Shown piece after piece: positions 33,243 to 42,263 of a stretch of 64,000 nucleotides of DNA. Made by a program: the position numbers and the translations under genes. Below the pieces are notes generated by a model. It did not search any database, had not been told where the DNA came from, and was given only the letters and a program-made list of their open reading frames with translations. The stretch is taken from positions 124,001-188,000 of the forward strand of contig NZ_RHHM01000002.1 in assembly GCF_003846135.1 (NCBI RefSeq). Reading direction: 5' to 3'. Positions within the stretch are counted from its first letter, which is position 1, and each line of letters begins with the position of its first letter. This stretch comes from Erwinia psidii (lineage in GTDB: Bacteria; Pseudomonadota; Gammaproteobacteria; Enterobacterales; Enterobacteriaceae).

Positions 33243-33437
33243 TCAGGAAATCGCAGAATCAGCGGATTTCTTCTGTTTGTCGGCCTCAAAATGCGCTTTG
33301 AACTGTTCATAAACAGAGATCATATTTGAGGCATCTCCCTGCAGCGGGCTAAGTTTACCTGCCCGAACCAGCTCAATGACCAGTTGGAGAGCAGCCTGTT
33401 TCGGGCTGCTGGATGGATGAGAGATATCTGATGACAT
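33243..33437 (-). CDS. Small hypothetical protein
   Basis: A 64-aa frame starting at 33437. The composition is reasonable for a real cytoplasmic protein: a Ser-rich start, then LQLVIELVRAGKLSPLQGD and a helix NMISVYEQFKAHFEADKQ. The LV-AGKL pattern is seen in small plasmid- or phage-borne proteins, but I recognise no named family. An upstream ATG (33533) extends it. The ribosome site is weak. Confidence 0.5.
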   Translation of the reverse strand: MSSDISHPSSSPKQAALQLVIELVRAGKLSPLQGDASNMISVYEQFKAHFEADKQKKSADSAIS

Positions 33438-33681
33438 AGCGTAACGGCTTCCATGAAATTGAGTAAGTGTTAACTTTAACAACTTTCTCTGTTGCCGGGG
33501 AACGTTTTCCGTTTTCCCCGCAGCATGAGTCACGTTATTTTCTCACTTGCTTCAGCCCGTAGTAGCTGCATCGGATCGATTTGCGTCTGCGGCACGTTGA
33601 TAATGGCCGCCGGGCTCCGTCGCCGACGTCACTTTGGCGACGGACCCGGTGTCAGAACATATCAAACTATCGCGGTATCAG

Positions 33682-34713
33682 TTACCGGGCCATCAGCTCT
33701 TTGCGGACGATTTCAGCGCCAGCGCTTAGCGCATGTAGTTTGTCCCGTGCGACCTGACGGGATAACGGGGTCATGCCGCAGTTGGTGGAAGGATAGAGCT
33801 TGTCGGCATCGACAAACTGCAGGAGTTTTCGCAGCGTATCGGCGACTTCCGCTGGTGTCTCAATAGTGTTGGTTGCCACATCAATGGCCCCCGCCATCAC
33901 TTTTTTACCGCGAATAAGTTCAATCAGATCCAGCGGAACACGGGAGTTGTGGCATTCCAGCGAAATGATATCGATATTGGATGACTGCAGCTTTGGAAAA
34001 ATTTCTTCATATTGCCGCCATTCTGACCCCAGCGTTTTTTTCCAGTCAGTATTGGCTTTGATGCCGTAACCGTAGCAAATATGTACAGCGGTTTCACAGC
34101 GCAGCCCTTCAATTGCCTTCTCAAGGGCAGCCATCCCCCAGTCATTCACCTCATCGAAAAAGACATTAAACGCAGGCTCATCAAACTGGATAATATCGAC
34201 GCCGGCAGCCTCCAGCTCCCTCGCTTCCTGATTGAGTATTTTGGCGAACTCCCAGGCCAGTTTTTCACGACTTTTATAGTGGCTGTCATACAGCGTATCA
34301 ATCATCGTCATCGGACCTGGCAATGCCCATTTAATGGGTTTACTGGTTTGCTGACGTAAGAATTTTGCATCTTCAACAAAAACAGGCTTCTGGCGGCTCA
34401 CCGCATCAACGACCGTGGGGACACTCGCATCGTAGCGATTACGAATTTTAACGATTTCACGTTTTTCGAAGTCCACGCCGTTAAGGTGCTCAATAAAGGT
34501 GGTGACAAAATGCTGCCGCGTTTGCTCACCATCACTGACGATATCAATGCCCGCGCGCTCCTGGTCAGCCAGGCACAAACGCAGAGCATCCTTTTTACCT
34601 TCGATCAGTTCTTCGCCTTCCAGTTTCCAGGGCGACCACAGTGTCTCTGGTTGTGCCAGCCAGTTGGGCTTAGGCAGGCTGCCCGCGGTTGAAGTGGGTA
34701 ACAAAATTTTCAT
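33682..34713 (-). CDS. mesD: Folate-independent methionine synthase core (MesD-type)
   Basis: A 343-aa homologue of only the C-terminal catalytic half of cobalamin-independent methionine synthase (MetE). Zinc and homocysteine ligands equivalent to MetE's His/Cys/Glu/Cys are visible: His211 and Cys213 (HICYG), Glu253 (SLECHNS) and Cys312 (TNCGM). The N-terminal folate-binding duplication is absent, so the methyl donor is not triglutamyl-folate. Linkage to a DUF1852 gene is the hallmark of the MesD family, described as needing MesX and oxygen. It is 28 bp after mesX on the same strand, so a two-gene operon. Confidence 0.88.
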   Translation of the reverse strand: MKILLPTSTAGSLPKPNWLAQPETLWSPWKLEGEELIEGKKDALRLCLADQERAGIDIVSDGEQTRQHFVTTFIEHLNGVDFEKREIVKIRNRYDASVPTVVDAVSRQKPVFVEDAKFLRQQTSKPIKWALPGPMTMIDTLYDSHYKSREKLAWEFAKILNQEARELEAAGVDIIQFDEPAFNVFFDEVNDWGMAALEKAIEGLRCETAVHICYGYGIKANTDWKKTLGSEWRQYEEIFPKLQSSNIDIISLECHNSRVPLDLIELIRGKKVMAGAIDVATNTIETPAEVADTLRKLLQFVDADKLYPSTNCGMTPLSRQVARDKLHALSAGAEIVRKELMAR

Positions 34714-34741
34714 AACAGATGACCTTATATTTTTTAATTAA

Positions 34742-35719
34742 TCAGAGAACGTAATTAGCAGACCATTGCTCAAGAACCGTTCGGTACGGTTTGATGAAGT
34801 GCTCCTCGGTGAACTTTCCCTGCTCAACGGCCAGACGGCTTCGTTCTTCTCGGTCATAAAAAATTTGCGTTAATGCATAATCCTGGTTATTCAGGTCGGG
34901 TTGATAATCTTCACCCGCGACCGCATTAGCATTGTAAATCTCAGGTCGGTAGATCCTTTGAAAGGTTTCCATCGTGCTGATGGTACTGATAAGTTCCAGA
35001 TCGGTGTAATCGTTGGTTAAATCACCGGAAAAATAAAAAGCCAACGGCGCAACGCTGTTTGCCGGCATAAAGTAGCGAGCCCGCAGCCCCATTTTGTTGA
35101 AATAGTGGTCAGTCATTGATGGTTTATCTTGCTGATATTCAACGCCCAGTACCGGATGCTGATGAGTGGTGCGATGGTAAATGTTTTTACTGGAAACACT
35201 CAGACAGATCACCGGCGACTTACTGAAATGGGCCTTGTAAGCATCTGAATTAACAAAACATTTAAACAACTTCCCGTGCAGGTCACCGAAGTTATCTGGC
35301 GTGGTAAAGTCGGGTTTGTTCTTATTGTGATCCAACAGCACTACGCTGAAGTCATAATCACGCACGTAAGAGGAAAAATTATTCCCAACAATACCTTCAA
35401 CGCACTCGTTGGTTTCATGATCGATAATGTTTGTTTTTAATATTTCGATCACCGGAAAGGTATCGCCCTTGCCTTCAATATCCATCCCGACGGAAATAAT
35501 TTCCAGCTTGACCGAATAACGATCTCCTTTAGGATTATTCCAATTCGCCAGGCTATTGAAACGATCGTCAATCATCGTTAAGGCATTGCGCAGGTTCTCC
35601 TGACGTTTGTTACCTCTGGCTAAATTAGCGAAATTGGTTGTAATGCGCGTATTTTCAGAAGGGTTGTAGTTTTCGTCAAAGGAGATGCTTTTAATCGTAA
35701 AGTTAAATTCGTTATTCAT
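34742..35719 (-). CDS. mesX: DUF1852 protein, MesD partner MesX
   Basis: A 325-aa cytoplasmic protein of the DUF1852 family, recognised from its start (FNFTIKSISFDENYNPSENTRITTNFANLARG) and from its invariable position beside a MetE-core gene. In MesD systems MesX is required for methionine synthesis, probably helping to supply or activate the methyl donor in an oxygen-dependent reaction. Starts after AGGATA. First gene of the pair. There is no MetJ-type box that I can see upstream. Confidence 0.85.
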   Translation of the reverse strand: MNNEFNFTIKSISFDENYNPSENTRITTNFANLARGNKRQENLRNALTMIDDRFNSLANWNNPKGDRYSVKLEIISVGMDIEGKGDTFPVIEILKTNIIDHETNECVEGIVGNNFSSYVRDYDFSVVLLDHNKNKPDFTTPDNFGDLHGKLFKCFVNSDAYKAHFSKSPVICLSVSSKNIYHRTTHQHPVLGVEYQQDKPSMTDHYFNKMGLRARYFMPANSVAPLAFYFSGDLTNDYTDLELISTISTMETFQRIYRPEIYNANAVAGEDYQPDLNNQDYALTQIFYDREERSRLAVEQGKFTEEHFIKPYRTVLEQWSANYVL

Positions 35720-36137
35720 CGCGATGTTGTATCCTGGTTTCTGATATAAAACCTAAATTTTCCCCTGCTTTTTCAGCAAATTAAAACTTTTTTGCGGTTT
35801 TATTGTTCAGTTATCTTCATATTTTCTGGAACTCATAGCACTGCATACTTTATGCCAGAGTCGCTGATTGAGTAAAAGTGATTTAATTTCACCGGAACAT
35901 GAGCCATCTTCATGATTTGCCGCAGGGGTGAGTTGCTCTGCCGCAGGATCCACAGGCGCACAATCGACTGAGGCTGAAAGCAGTCCATCATGCCGCTGTT
36001 TTCAGCGGATTTAAAGGGTGATAAGCCCGTTTTTCGCTCTGCTGGTACTTCGCCCCTGTTCAGGCAATATGGCTTACGTTGACATGACGTTATCGCCAGT
36101 CGTTCTCTTCGCAATGTCAATGGCTCCGGGAACGATG

Positions 36138-36208
36138 CCAGCCAATGCACGATACCATCGCTCCCGCCATCAGGATGTGGCGTGGTGACGGTATCGTGCA
36201 CTGGCTGG
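36138..36208. repeat. 19-bp inverted repeat with 33-bp spacer
   Basis: Left arm CCAGCCAATGCACGATACC (36138-36156); right arm (36190-36208) is its reverse complement with one mismatch. It sits in the decayed region upstream of the phosphonate genes. It could be a scar of an inversion duplication or a site for a recombinase; nothing in the flanks decides. Confidence 0.55.
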
Positions 36209-36786
36209 GCGCGGATCAGGGAATGCGCGGATAAGGACCCCTTGAGTTTCATGCACGTTTTCAGATGCCGATATCAGGGTTTGCAGGAACGTATGTGGTT
36301 TCCGCCACCGTCCTGTGGTTTACCACCTTCAGTGGACGTCCTGTGCAGGCAACAGAATTGTCTCTCTGTTCGCTCAGTCACGATCGGTCGTCCGGCTCAG
36401 GGCCCCCACACTGCCAACCTGCCGGGATCACAGCCGTGTGTACGGCAAGCTTCAGTACCAACATGATTTAGGTTTCTGTCCGCTTCCACGCCTTTTAGCT
36501 CGGCAATAAGTCAGATGCTCGTCACCACAGGCGTTGCAGATGACACTCTCCTTATATAGCGAAATATGCCGTCAGTCTCCCGGAAGTGAATGACGACATT
36601 ATGCGGGATGGTGACAGAGATTGACGATCCCAGACGGCCATTTACCAGACCTGGGTAGAACAAATATCTGCTAACAGCTAAGAAATGCATTTAAAACACC
36701 TTATGAACTGGAAAGATTTATTTTATGTAATTAAATTAATAGCCAAGCAGGAAAAATAATAATCATGAGTAAAAGTGCTAATCTGA

Positions 36787-36840
36787 ATAACTATTTTCCC
36801 CTTTCAAAGATAAAAAAAACATCTATCTTGAAATAGTTAT
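36787..36840. promoter_or_regulatory. Nested palindrome upstream of the phosphonate operon
   Basis: Outer arms ATAACTATTT (36787-36796) and AAATAGTTAT (36831-36840) are perfect inverted repeats; an inner pair AAGATA / TATCTT continues the symmetry. The 3' arm ends 49 bp before the first ATG (36890). It could be an operator for a dimeric regulator, such as the LysR protein at the far end of the cluster, or a leader hairpin. Confidence 0.55.
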
Positions 36841-36889
36841 CTGCATATTTAATTCCGTTATATTTTCACCAATAAAACTGAGTAAAAAA

Positions 36890-37774
36890 ATGAAATCAGA
36901 GATTAAAATTGTTGGCACGGGATCATTAGGATCGGCGCTGGCAAGAAGGTTACTTGATTGTGGCTATCCGGTAGCGGCATTCAACCGGACCGCCAGTAAA
37001 GCCGAGGCACTTGTCGGTTATGGTGCAAGGGTCATTACTGATGTGAATAAGGTTTTTGATGACCATCAGAGTATTGTTATCGTCTGTTTAAAAGATGCAG
37101 ACAGTATCATATCTACCTTTGCGCCACTGTCAGCGCACAGTGATAAACAGAATAATAAAATCCTCGTCATGAATACCAGTACCCTTGGACCCTCAGAATC
37201 TGTTCGTGTTGAAGCATTTATGCGGACACTTTCTGTTGAATACGTGGAACTGCCTGTTTCCGGTGGGCCGGAAGGCGCCATTCAGGGTCGACTGGTCGCT
37301 TATATCGGCCCGGTGAGCGACAGTTTTCGGGCGGACATACTGGATATCGCCTCCCTTCTCTGTCATTGCTATTCATTAATGAAAAGCAATTATCATGCGC
37401 AGGCAATGAAAGTGATCAATAACTACTGTGAAGCCATGAATATGGCGGTGGCGTCTGAAGCGGTTTATTTTGCTGAAAAGATAGGGCTGTCGAAAGACGA
37501 CATTTGCAAAACGTTACCCATGGGAAGGGGCCGTTCTGTTTATATGGATGTCCTGCTGGATAAATATCAGCGAAGCGACCACAGTATCTCTTTCCCGTTG
37601 GATCTTCGGGTTAAAGATCTGAAGTTAGTCGCTCAAATGTTTGACGATACAAATGTCCGAAGTTTTTTTTATTCACAACTCTCCTCTGCCTATGACAAAG
37701 CGTTAATGGCCAACCACAGTCGTGTTGATCAGAGTGCCTACCTTAATTTCTTCAAAAATTATAACAAAAATTAA
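36890..37774 (+). CDS. Beta-hydroxyacid dehydrogenase-family oxidoreductase, phosphonate cluster
   Basis: A 294-aa NAD(P)-dependent reductase of the 3-hydroxyisobutyrate / succinic-semialdehyde reductase family. Dinucleotide motif GTGSLG (9-14), substrate-binding PVSGG (122-126) and catalytic Lys174 in AMKVINNY are intact. It is followed after 25 bp by PEP mutase and then phosphonopyruvate decarboxylase. Because relatives reduce small semialdehydes, reduction of phosphonoacetaldehyde to 2-hydroxyethylphosphonate is a reasonable inference; the usual enzyme for that step is an unrelated iron-type alcohol dehydrogenase. Not proven. Confidence 0.8.
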   Translation: MKSEIKIVGTGSLGSALARRLLDCGYPVAAFNRTASKAEALVGYGARVITDVNKVFDDHQSIVIVCLKDADSIISTFAPLSAHSDKQNNKILVMNTSTLGPSESVRVEAFMRTLSVEYVELPVSGGPEGAIQGRLVAYIGPVSDSFRADILDIASLLCHCYSLMKSNYHAQAMKVINNYCEAMNMAVASEAVYFAEKIGLSKDDICKTLPMGRGRSVYMDVLLDKYQRSDHSISFPLDLRVKDLKLVAQMFDDTNVRSFFYSQLSSAYDKALMANHSRVDQSAYLNFFKNYNKN

Positions 37775-37799
37775 TTTATTCACCCAACAGGAAATCATC

Positions 37800-38711
37800 A
37801 TGAAAAAAGACCAGTATATTACCAGCATTACGCCTGATAAGCGCCGCCATGCCCTGAAACAGGCGCTGGAAAGTAAGCAAAGTATCCGGGTTATGGAAAC
37901 CCACAGCCCACTGGCTGCGTTGTTGGTGGAGCAGGCAAATTATTATCAAAACGGACAATCAATTGAATTTGACGCCTTTTGGTCCAGTTCATTAACCGAC
38001 TCAACCGTGCGCGGCAAACCTGATATTGAACTCCTGTCATTAACCAGCCGTTTAAATAGCATTGCGGAAATTTTTGACGTAACCAGAAAACCGTTAATCC
38101 TTGACGGTGATACCGGCGGACAGGTAGCGCATTTACCTTATCATATTAATGCTGCCGAGAAATTAGGCATATCTTCGATTATCATTGAAGATAAAACAGG
38201 TCTGAAAAAGAACTCGCTGTTCGGCACGGAAGTAAAACAAATGCAGGATGATCCCGTCTGTTTCGCTGAAAAAATAGCGGCGGCCAAAGCGGCACAGCTC
38301 ACCGATGACTTTATGGTTATCGCCCGCGTGGAAAGCTTAATTCTGGATGCAGGAATGACCGATGCTGTCGACCGGGCATTGCTCTACGCTGAAGCGGGTG
38401 CAGATGGCATCATGATCCATAGCCGTAAAAAAGATCCTAAAGAAATTATTGAATTTTGTAGTATTTTTAAAAAGTCATCACCCAACACACCGCTGGTCTG
38501 TGTACCAACCAGCTTTAACGATATTACCTTTGATCAGTTAACAGACTACGGTTTTAATATCGTTATTTATGCCAATCATTTACTTCGCGCGTCTTATCCT
38601 GCCATGCGAAATATCCTTGAAGATATATTAAAAAATGGCCGAACGCTGGAAATTGAAGACAGGTGTATGCCAATAAAAGACATTCTCGAACTGATCCCCG
38701 GAACAAAATAA
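37800..38711 (+). CDS. pepM: Phosphoenolpyruvate mutase PepM
   Basis: Isomerises PEP to phosphonopyruvate, the committed step of almost all phosphonate biosynthesis. A 303-aa isocitrate-lyase/PEP-mutase barrel. The diagnostic mutase motif EDKxxxxxNS is present as EDKTGLKKNS (130-139), distinguishing it from the hydrolases and lyases of this family; LDGDTGG (101-107) provides the magnesium-binding Asp residues. The ATG at 37800 has AGGAA upstream; a longer frame reads into the preceding gene. It lies between the dehydrogenase and the decarboxylase on one strand. Confidence 0.93.
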   Translation: MKKDQYITSITPDKRRHALKQALESKQSIRVMETHSPLAALLVEQANYYQNGQSIEFDAFWSSSLTDSTVRGKPDIELLSLTSRLNSIAEIFDVTRKPLILDGDTGGQVAHLPYHINAAEKLGISSIIIEDKTGLKKNSLFGTEVKQMQDDPVCFAEKIAAAKAAQLTDDFMVIARVESLILDAGMTDAVDRALLYAEAGADGIMIHSRKKDPKEIIEFCSIFKKSSPNTPLVCVPTSFNDITFDQLTDYGFNIVIYANHLLRASYPAMRNILEDILKNGRTLEIEDRCMPIKDILELIPGTK

Positions 38712-38890
38712 GACAACAAAAAATATATTGATTTTAATTTCCGTTTGACTATTTAAAAACCTGGTCCACCGGGCGTCATTGTCGTGGCCAGAGCGGACAA
38801 GGCCATCAATGTGTAGAACCGCAGGTCAGAATAATGGGCGCTGCCCGGCAAATAAAAAAGTCTGATGGGCCAGACGCTGAGAGAGATATT

Positions 38891-40039
38891 ATGATTACGT
38901 CAACCGACCTTATTGCATTATTAAGCAGTCACGGTGTGAATTTTTATACCGGGGTGCCTGATTCACTGTTAAAAGAATTTTGCCAGACGATTACCGTTGC
39001 CGGAGAAAATATTACTCATGTCATGGCCTGTAATGAAGGCGCGGCAATGGGGATTGCTATCGGCCACCATCTGGCTACCGGCCATATTCCGGCAGTCTAT
39101 TTACAAAACTCAGGACTGGGCAATTTAATCAATCCCTGTTGCTCGCTGGCTGATACCCATGTCTACGCCATCCCGTCCCTGCTGATTATCGGCTGGCGTG
39201 GCGAGCTGGCAGACGACGGCAGGCAGCTACATGATGAGCCACAGCACGTTAAACAAGGCAAGGTAACGCTGTCGTTACTGGAAACGCTGGATATTCCTTA
39301 TGTGGTTATTGACGCTAAACAGGATAACTGGGCAGCCCGCGTGGCGGCCCTGCTCAGGCAGGCACAGCAGGAGCAGCGCCCCGTGGCGCTGGTATGCAGA
39401 AAAAACACCTTTGCGCCAATGCCCGGTGGCAGCCATCCCGACAATCCGGTGGCGGAAAAAGCAGTGATGACCCGTGAAGAGATCGTCGCCTGCTGTCTGG
39501 AAATGCTGCCGCCTTCGGTTCCTGTCGTCAGCACAACGGGTATGTTGTCGCGTGAACTGTTCGAATTGCGTGCACAGCAACAGCATGGTCATGAAAAAGA
39601 CTTTCTTACCGTGGGCGGTATGGGCCACGCCTCCCAGATCGCGCTGGGCATTGCCTTAGCCAGTCCGCACAAGCGGATCGTCTGTATAGACGGTGATGGT
39701 GCGGTACTGATGCATTTAGGAGGACTGACCAACACGGCGCGCGCAAACAACATACTGCATATTGTCGTCAATAACGGGGCGCATGCCTCGGTGGGTGGCC
39801 AGGTCACTATCGCCGCCGATCTGTGTCTGTCGGATATCGCTCGCGCTGCCGGTTATCACCATGCCGAAACCGTCACCACGCCGGCGGAATTAGCGCTTAG
39901 CCTGACCAACGCCTTATCACAGCCCTACAGCACCTTTATCGAAGTGTGTTGCCGTACCGGACACCGGGCCGATCTTGGGCGGCCAACGCGCACGCCCATC
40001 GAAAATAAAACTGACTTTATGCAGTTTGTCCAGGCCTGA
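38891..40039 (+). CDS. ppd: Phosphonopyruvate decarboxylase
   Basis: Thiamine-diphosphate enzyme that decarboxylates phosphonopyruvate to phosphonoacetaldehyde, pulling the unfavourable PepM equilibrium forward. The 382-aa protein begins with the Ppd-type GVNFYTGVPDSLLKEFC; the catalytic Glu49 lies in CNEGAAMGIA; the TPP-binding GDG (about 268) to NN (about 294) motif is complete. Start at 38891 after GAGAG. It comes 179 bp after pepM and 99 bp before phnG on the same strand, so it may share the transcript or have its own promoter. Confidence 0.93.
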   Translation: MITSTDLIALLSSHGVNFYTGVPDSLLKEFCQTITVAGENITHVMACNEGAAMGIAIGHHLATGHIPAVYLQNSGLGNLINPCCSLADTHVYAIPSLLIIGWRGELADDGRQLHDEPQHVKQGKVTLSLLETLDIPYVVIDAKQDNWAARVAALLRQAQQEQRPVALVCRKNTFAPMPGGSHPDNPVAEKAVMTREEIVACCLEMLPPSVPVVSTTGMLSRELFELRAQQQHGHEKDFLTVGGMGHASQIALGIALASPHKRIVCIDGDGAVLMHLGGLTNTARANNILHIVVNNGAHASVGGQVTIAADLCLSDIARAAGYHHAETVTTPAELALSLTNALSQPYSTFIEVCCRTGHRADLGRPTRTPIENKTDFMQFVQA

Positions 40040-40138
40040 CCCGGCACACCCGCCGCGCTCTGCCGGCAAAGGTGTGAGACCAACCGGGTCGACAGCGCAA
40101 AGGCATTCACCCGCTATCAATGTTGACAGGACAGGCAA

Positions 40139-40594
40139 ATGATTAATACATCCACTCGCCAGCACTGGATGTCAGTACTGGCCCACAGCCCGGCATCAGA
40201 ACTAGCCAAACGGTGGCAGTCGCTCCACCTGGACGTCGGATATCATCTGATCAGGCCGCCGGAGATCGGCCTGATACAGGTTCAGGGGCGTATGGGCGGT
40301 GAAGGAAACCGCTTCTTGATGGGGGACGTCACCGTTACGCGCGCGGTGGTTCAGCTTGCCGAACGTGAGAGCAACGACTACGGCTACAGCTATGTTATCG
40401 GTCGTGATAAAGCCCACGCCGAACTCAGCGCGCTGATTGACGCGCTGCTGCAACAGCCCCCGCAACATGAATTACTTCAGACCAGGCTGATCGCCCCGTT
40501 AGATAAACAGCTGAACGCCAGACGGGCGCGGCGGGCACAGGACGTTGCCACCAGCCAGGTCGATTTCTTCACGCTGGTAAGGGGAGAAGACTGA
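40139..40594 (+). CDS. phnG: C-P lyase subunit PhnG
   Basis: A 151-aa subunit of the PhnGHIJ core complex, which carries out transfer of the phosphonate to ribose of ATP. It starts near HWMSVLAHSPASEL and contains PPEIGLIQVQGRMGG and RFLMGDVTVTRAVV, typical of PhnG. Its stop and the phnH start touch. First of ten phn genes in the E. coli order G-P minus phnO. Confidence 0.93.
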   Translation: MINTSTRQHWMSVLAHSPASELAKRWQSLHLDVGYHLIRPPEIGLIQVQGRMGGEGNRFLMGDVTVTRAVVQLAERESNDYGYSYVIGRDKAHAELSALIDALLQQPPQHELLQTRLIAPLDKQLNARRARRAQDVATSQVDFFTLVRGED

Positions 40595-41175
40595 TGGAGC
40601 TGCTGAAAGGATTTTCCGATCCCGTTGCCGATGCGCAACGTACATTCCGCCTGGTGTTGAAGGCGATGAGCGAACCCGGCCAGATAGTCACCTTCACCGA
40701 CTGTCCTGACTGGCAGCCGCTGTCTCCAGCCATTTGCGCCGCCTTGCTGACGCTGGCCGACCGGGATACCCCGCTCTATCTGACCCCGCTGCTATGCAAT
40801 GAGCAGATTTGCCATAACCTGCGTTTCCACACCGGCGTGACGCTGACAGAGCAGCCCGCTGAGGCTGAACTGGCGGTACTGGATGAGGCGTTTCCCGCCC
40901 GGCTGCTGGAGGCGTTTGCCTGTGGCAACAGCGAATCGCCCCATAACAGCACCACGCTGCTTATTGATCTGCCCACCTTTACCGATGCGCCGCCGCTTCG
41001 CATCAGCGGTCCCGGTATTGAATTCCCCCGCACCGTTAATCTTCCACTCCCTGAGGCTGTCAGGGGCTACCTTCTTCAGCGGCCGACCCCCTTTCCTCTG
41101 GGGCTGGATTTTATTTTTACCCGTGGCCGGCAGTTACTGGCCATTCCACGCACAACCCATGTGGAGGTGGACTAA
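40594..41175 (+). CDS. phnH: C-P lyase subunit PhnH
   Basis: A 193-aa core-complex subunit with a PLP-transferase-like fold that lacks a cofactor in E. coli. Signature stretches: FSDPVADAQRTFRLVLKAMSEPG at the start, LLIDLPTF in the middle, and LPLGLDFIFTRGRQLLAIPRTT-like ending. Overlaps neighbours by one base at each end, so tightly coupled with phnG and phnI. Confidence 0.93.
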   Translation: MELLKGFSDPVADAQRTFRLVLKAMSEPGQIVTFTDCPDWQPLSPAICAALLTLADRDTPLYLTPLLCNEQICHNLRFHTGVTLTEQPAEAELAVLDEAFPARLLEAFACGNSESPHNSTTLLIDLPTFTDAPPLRISGPGIEFPRTVNLPLPEAVRGYLLQRPTPFPLGLDFIFTRGRQLLAIPRTTHVEVD

Positions 41176-42263
41176 TGTATGTTGCAGTTAAAGGCGGCGA
41201 AAAAGCGATTACCGCCGCACATCGCCTGCAGGCTCGTCAGCGACGGGGCGATGAAACTGAGAATGAACTCGCCTGCCAGCAAATAGAAAACCAGCTGGAA
41301 CTGGGCGTACAACGGGTGATGAATGAAGGTGGCATCTACGATCCGCCGCTGGCGGCGCTTGCCATTAAACAGGCCAGCGGCGACCTGGTGGAAGCGATAT
41401 TCTTACTGCGGGCCTATCGCACAACGCTGCCGCGATGGATGGCAAGCTCACCGCCCGATATGGCAAATATCAGGCTGGAGCGGCGTATCTCCGCCATTTA
41501 TAAGGATCTGCCCGGCGGCCAGCTTCTTGGGCCAACCTACGATTACACCCATCGTCTGCTCGACTTTACCCTGTTGGAGCCCCACCGCCCGGCACCGCAG
41601 AGCCCGCCCGACGAGCCGGGTGACACTGCGGAGGCCACCTCCTGTCCACGCATTTTCGCCATGATGGCCCGCGAAGGGTTGATTGTTGCCGAACAGGATG
41701 ATGGCAGTGAACCCGACGATATTACCCGCTATCCCATCAGCTATCCCTGTAGCCGTTCAGCCCGCTTACAGCAGCTGGTCAGAACCGATGAAGGCTTTTT
41801 GCTGGCATTGGGTTATTCCATCCAGCGCGGCTATGGGCGTAACCACCCCTTTGTCGGCGAAATCCGCACGGGCTATGTCAGTCTGAGCTGCATACCGGAA
41901 GAGTTGGGGTTTGCGATTGCAATCGGTGAAATCCTGCTGACCGAATGTGAAATGATCAACAACATCAAAACCGACGACACCGGGCGTCCCCACTTTACCC
42001 GCGGCTACGGCCTGGTGTTTGGCAGAGCGGAGCGTAAAGCGATGTCCGTGGCGTTGGTCGATCGCGCGTTGCGGGCCAGTGAATATGGCGAAGCGATCGC
42101 CAGCCCGGCCCAGGATGAAGAGTTTGTGCTTTCTCACGCCGACAGCGTGGATGCTTCAGGATTTATCTCTCACCTGAAACTTCCTCACTATGTCGATTTC
42201 CAGTCTGAAATGGATCTGCTCAGACAGTTGCAGCGTGACTTTGAGGAGCAACGCCATGAATGA
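41175..42263 (+). CDS. phnI: C-P lyase subunit PhnI
   Basis: A 362-aa subunit that forms the nucleoside N-glycosylase / phosphonate-ribosyl transfer site of the core complex. Starts MYVAVKGGEKAI, contains GPTYDYTHRLLDF, YPISYPCSRSARLQQL and SYSIQRGYGRNHPFVGEIR-like, all typical. Length matches E. coli (354) within a few residues. Ends inside the first codons of phnJ (8-nt overlap). Confidence 0.95.
   Translation: MYVAVKGGEKAITAAHRLQARQRRGDETENELACQQIENQLELGVQRVMNEGGIYDPPLAALAIKQASGDLVEAIFLLRAYRTTLPRWMASSPPDMANIRLERRISAIYKDLPGGQLLGPTYDYTHRLLDFTLLEPHRPAPQSPPDEPGDTAEATSCPRIFAMMAREGLIVAEQDDGSEPDDITRYPISYPCSRSARLQQLVRTDEGFLLALGYSIQRGYGRNHPFVGEIRTGYVSLSCIPEELGFAIAIGEILLTECEMINNIKTDDTGRPHFTRGYGLVFGRAERKAMSVALVDRALRASEYGEAIASPAQDEEFVLSHADSVDASGFISHLKLPHYVDFQSEMDLLRQLQRDFEEQRHE

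Larger units (their letters stand above)
35720..36889. other. Accessory intergenic region, no intact gene
   Basis: 1.17 kb between divergent mesX and the phosphonate genes. It holds short frames on both strands that match nothing I know, a 19-bp inverted repeat (36138-36208), and an AT-rich promoter-proximal part with a nested hairpin (36787-36840). The GC content of the first 800 bp looks like decayed coding DNA. Confidence 0.45.

Noticed and set aside
35833-36510. Possible genes in the spacer between mesX and the phosphonate genes
   Set aside because: Short overlapping frames on both strands with no family motifs and no ribosome sites.
36540-36889. Pho box in front of the phosphonate operon
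   Set aside because: No two half sites with correct spacing match as the phoB one does; only scattered partial matches.
38860-38890. CTGAGAGAG just before ppd, like the THI box of a TPP riboswitch, tempting because Ppd uses thiamine diphosphate
   Set aside because: The other conserved TPP aptamer strands are missing, and GAGAG is simply the ribosome site.
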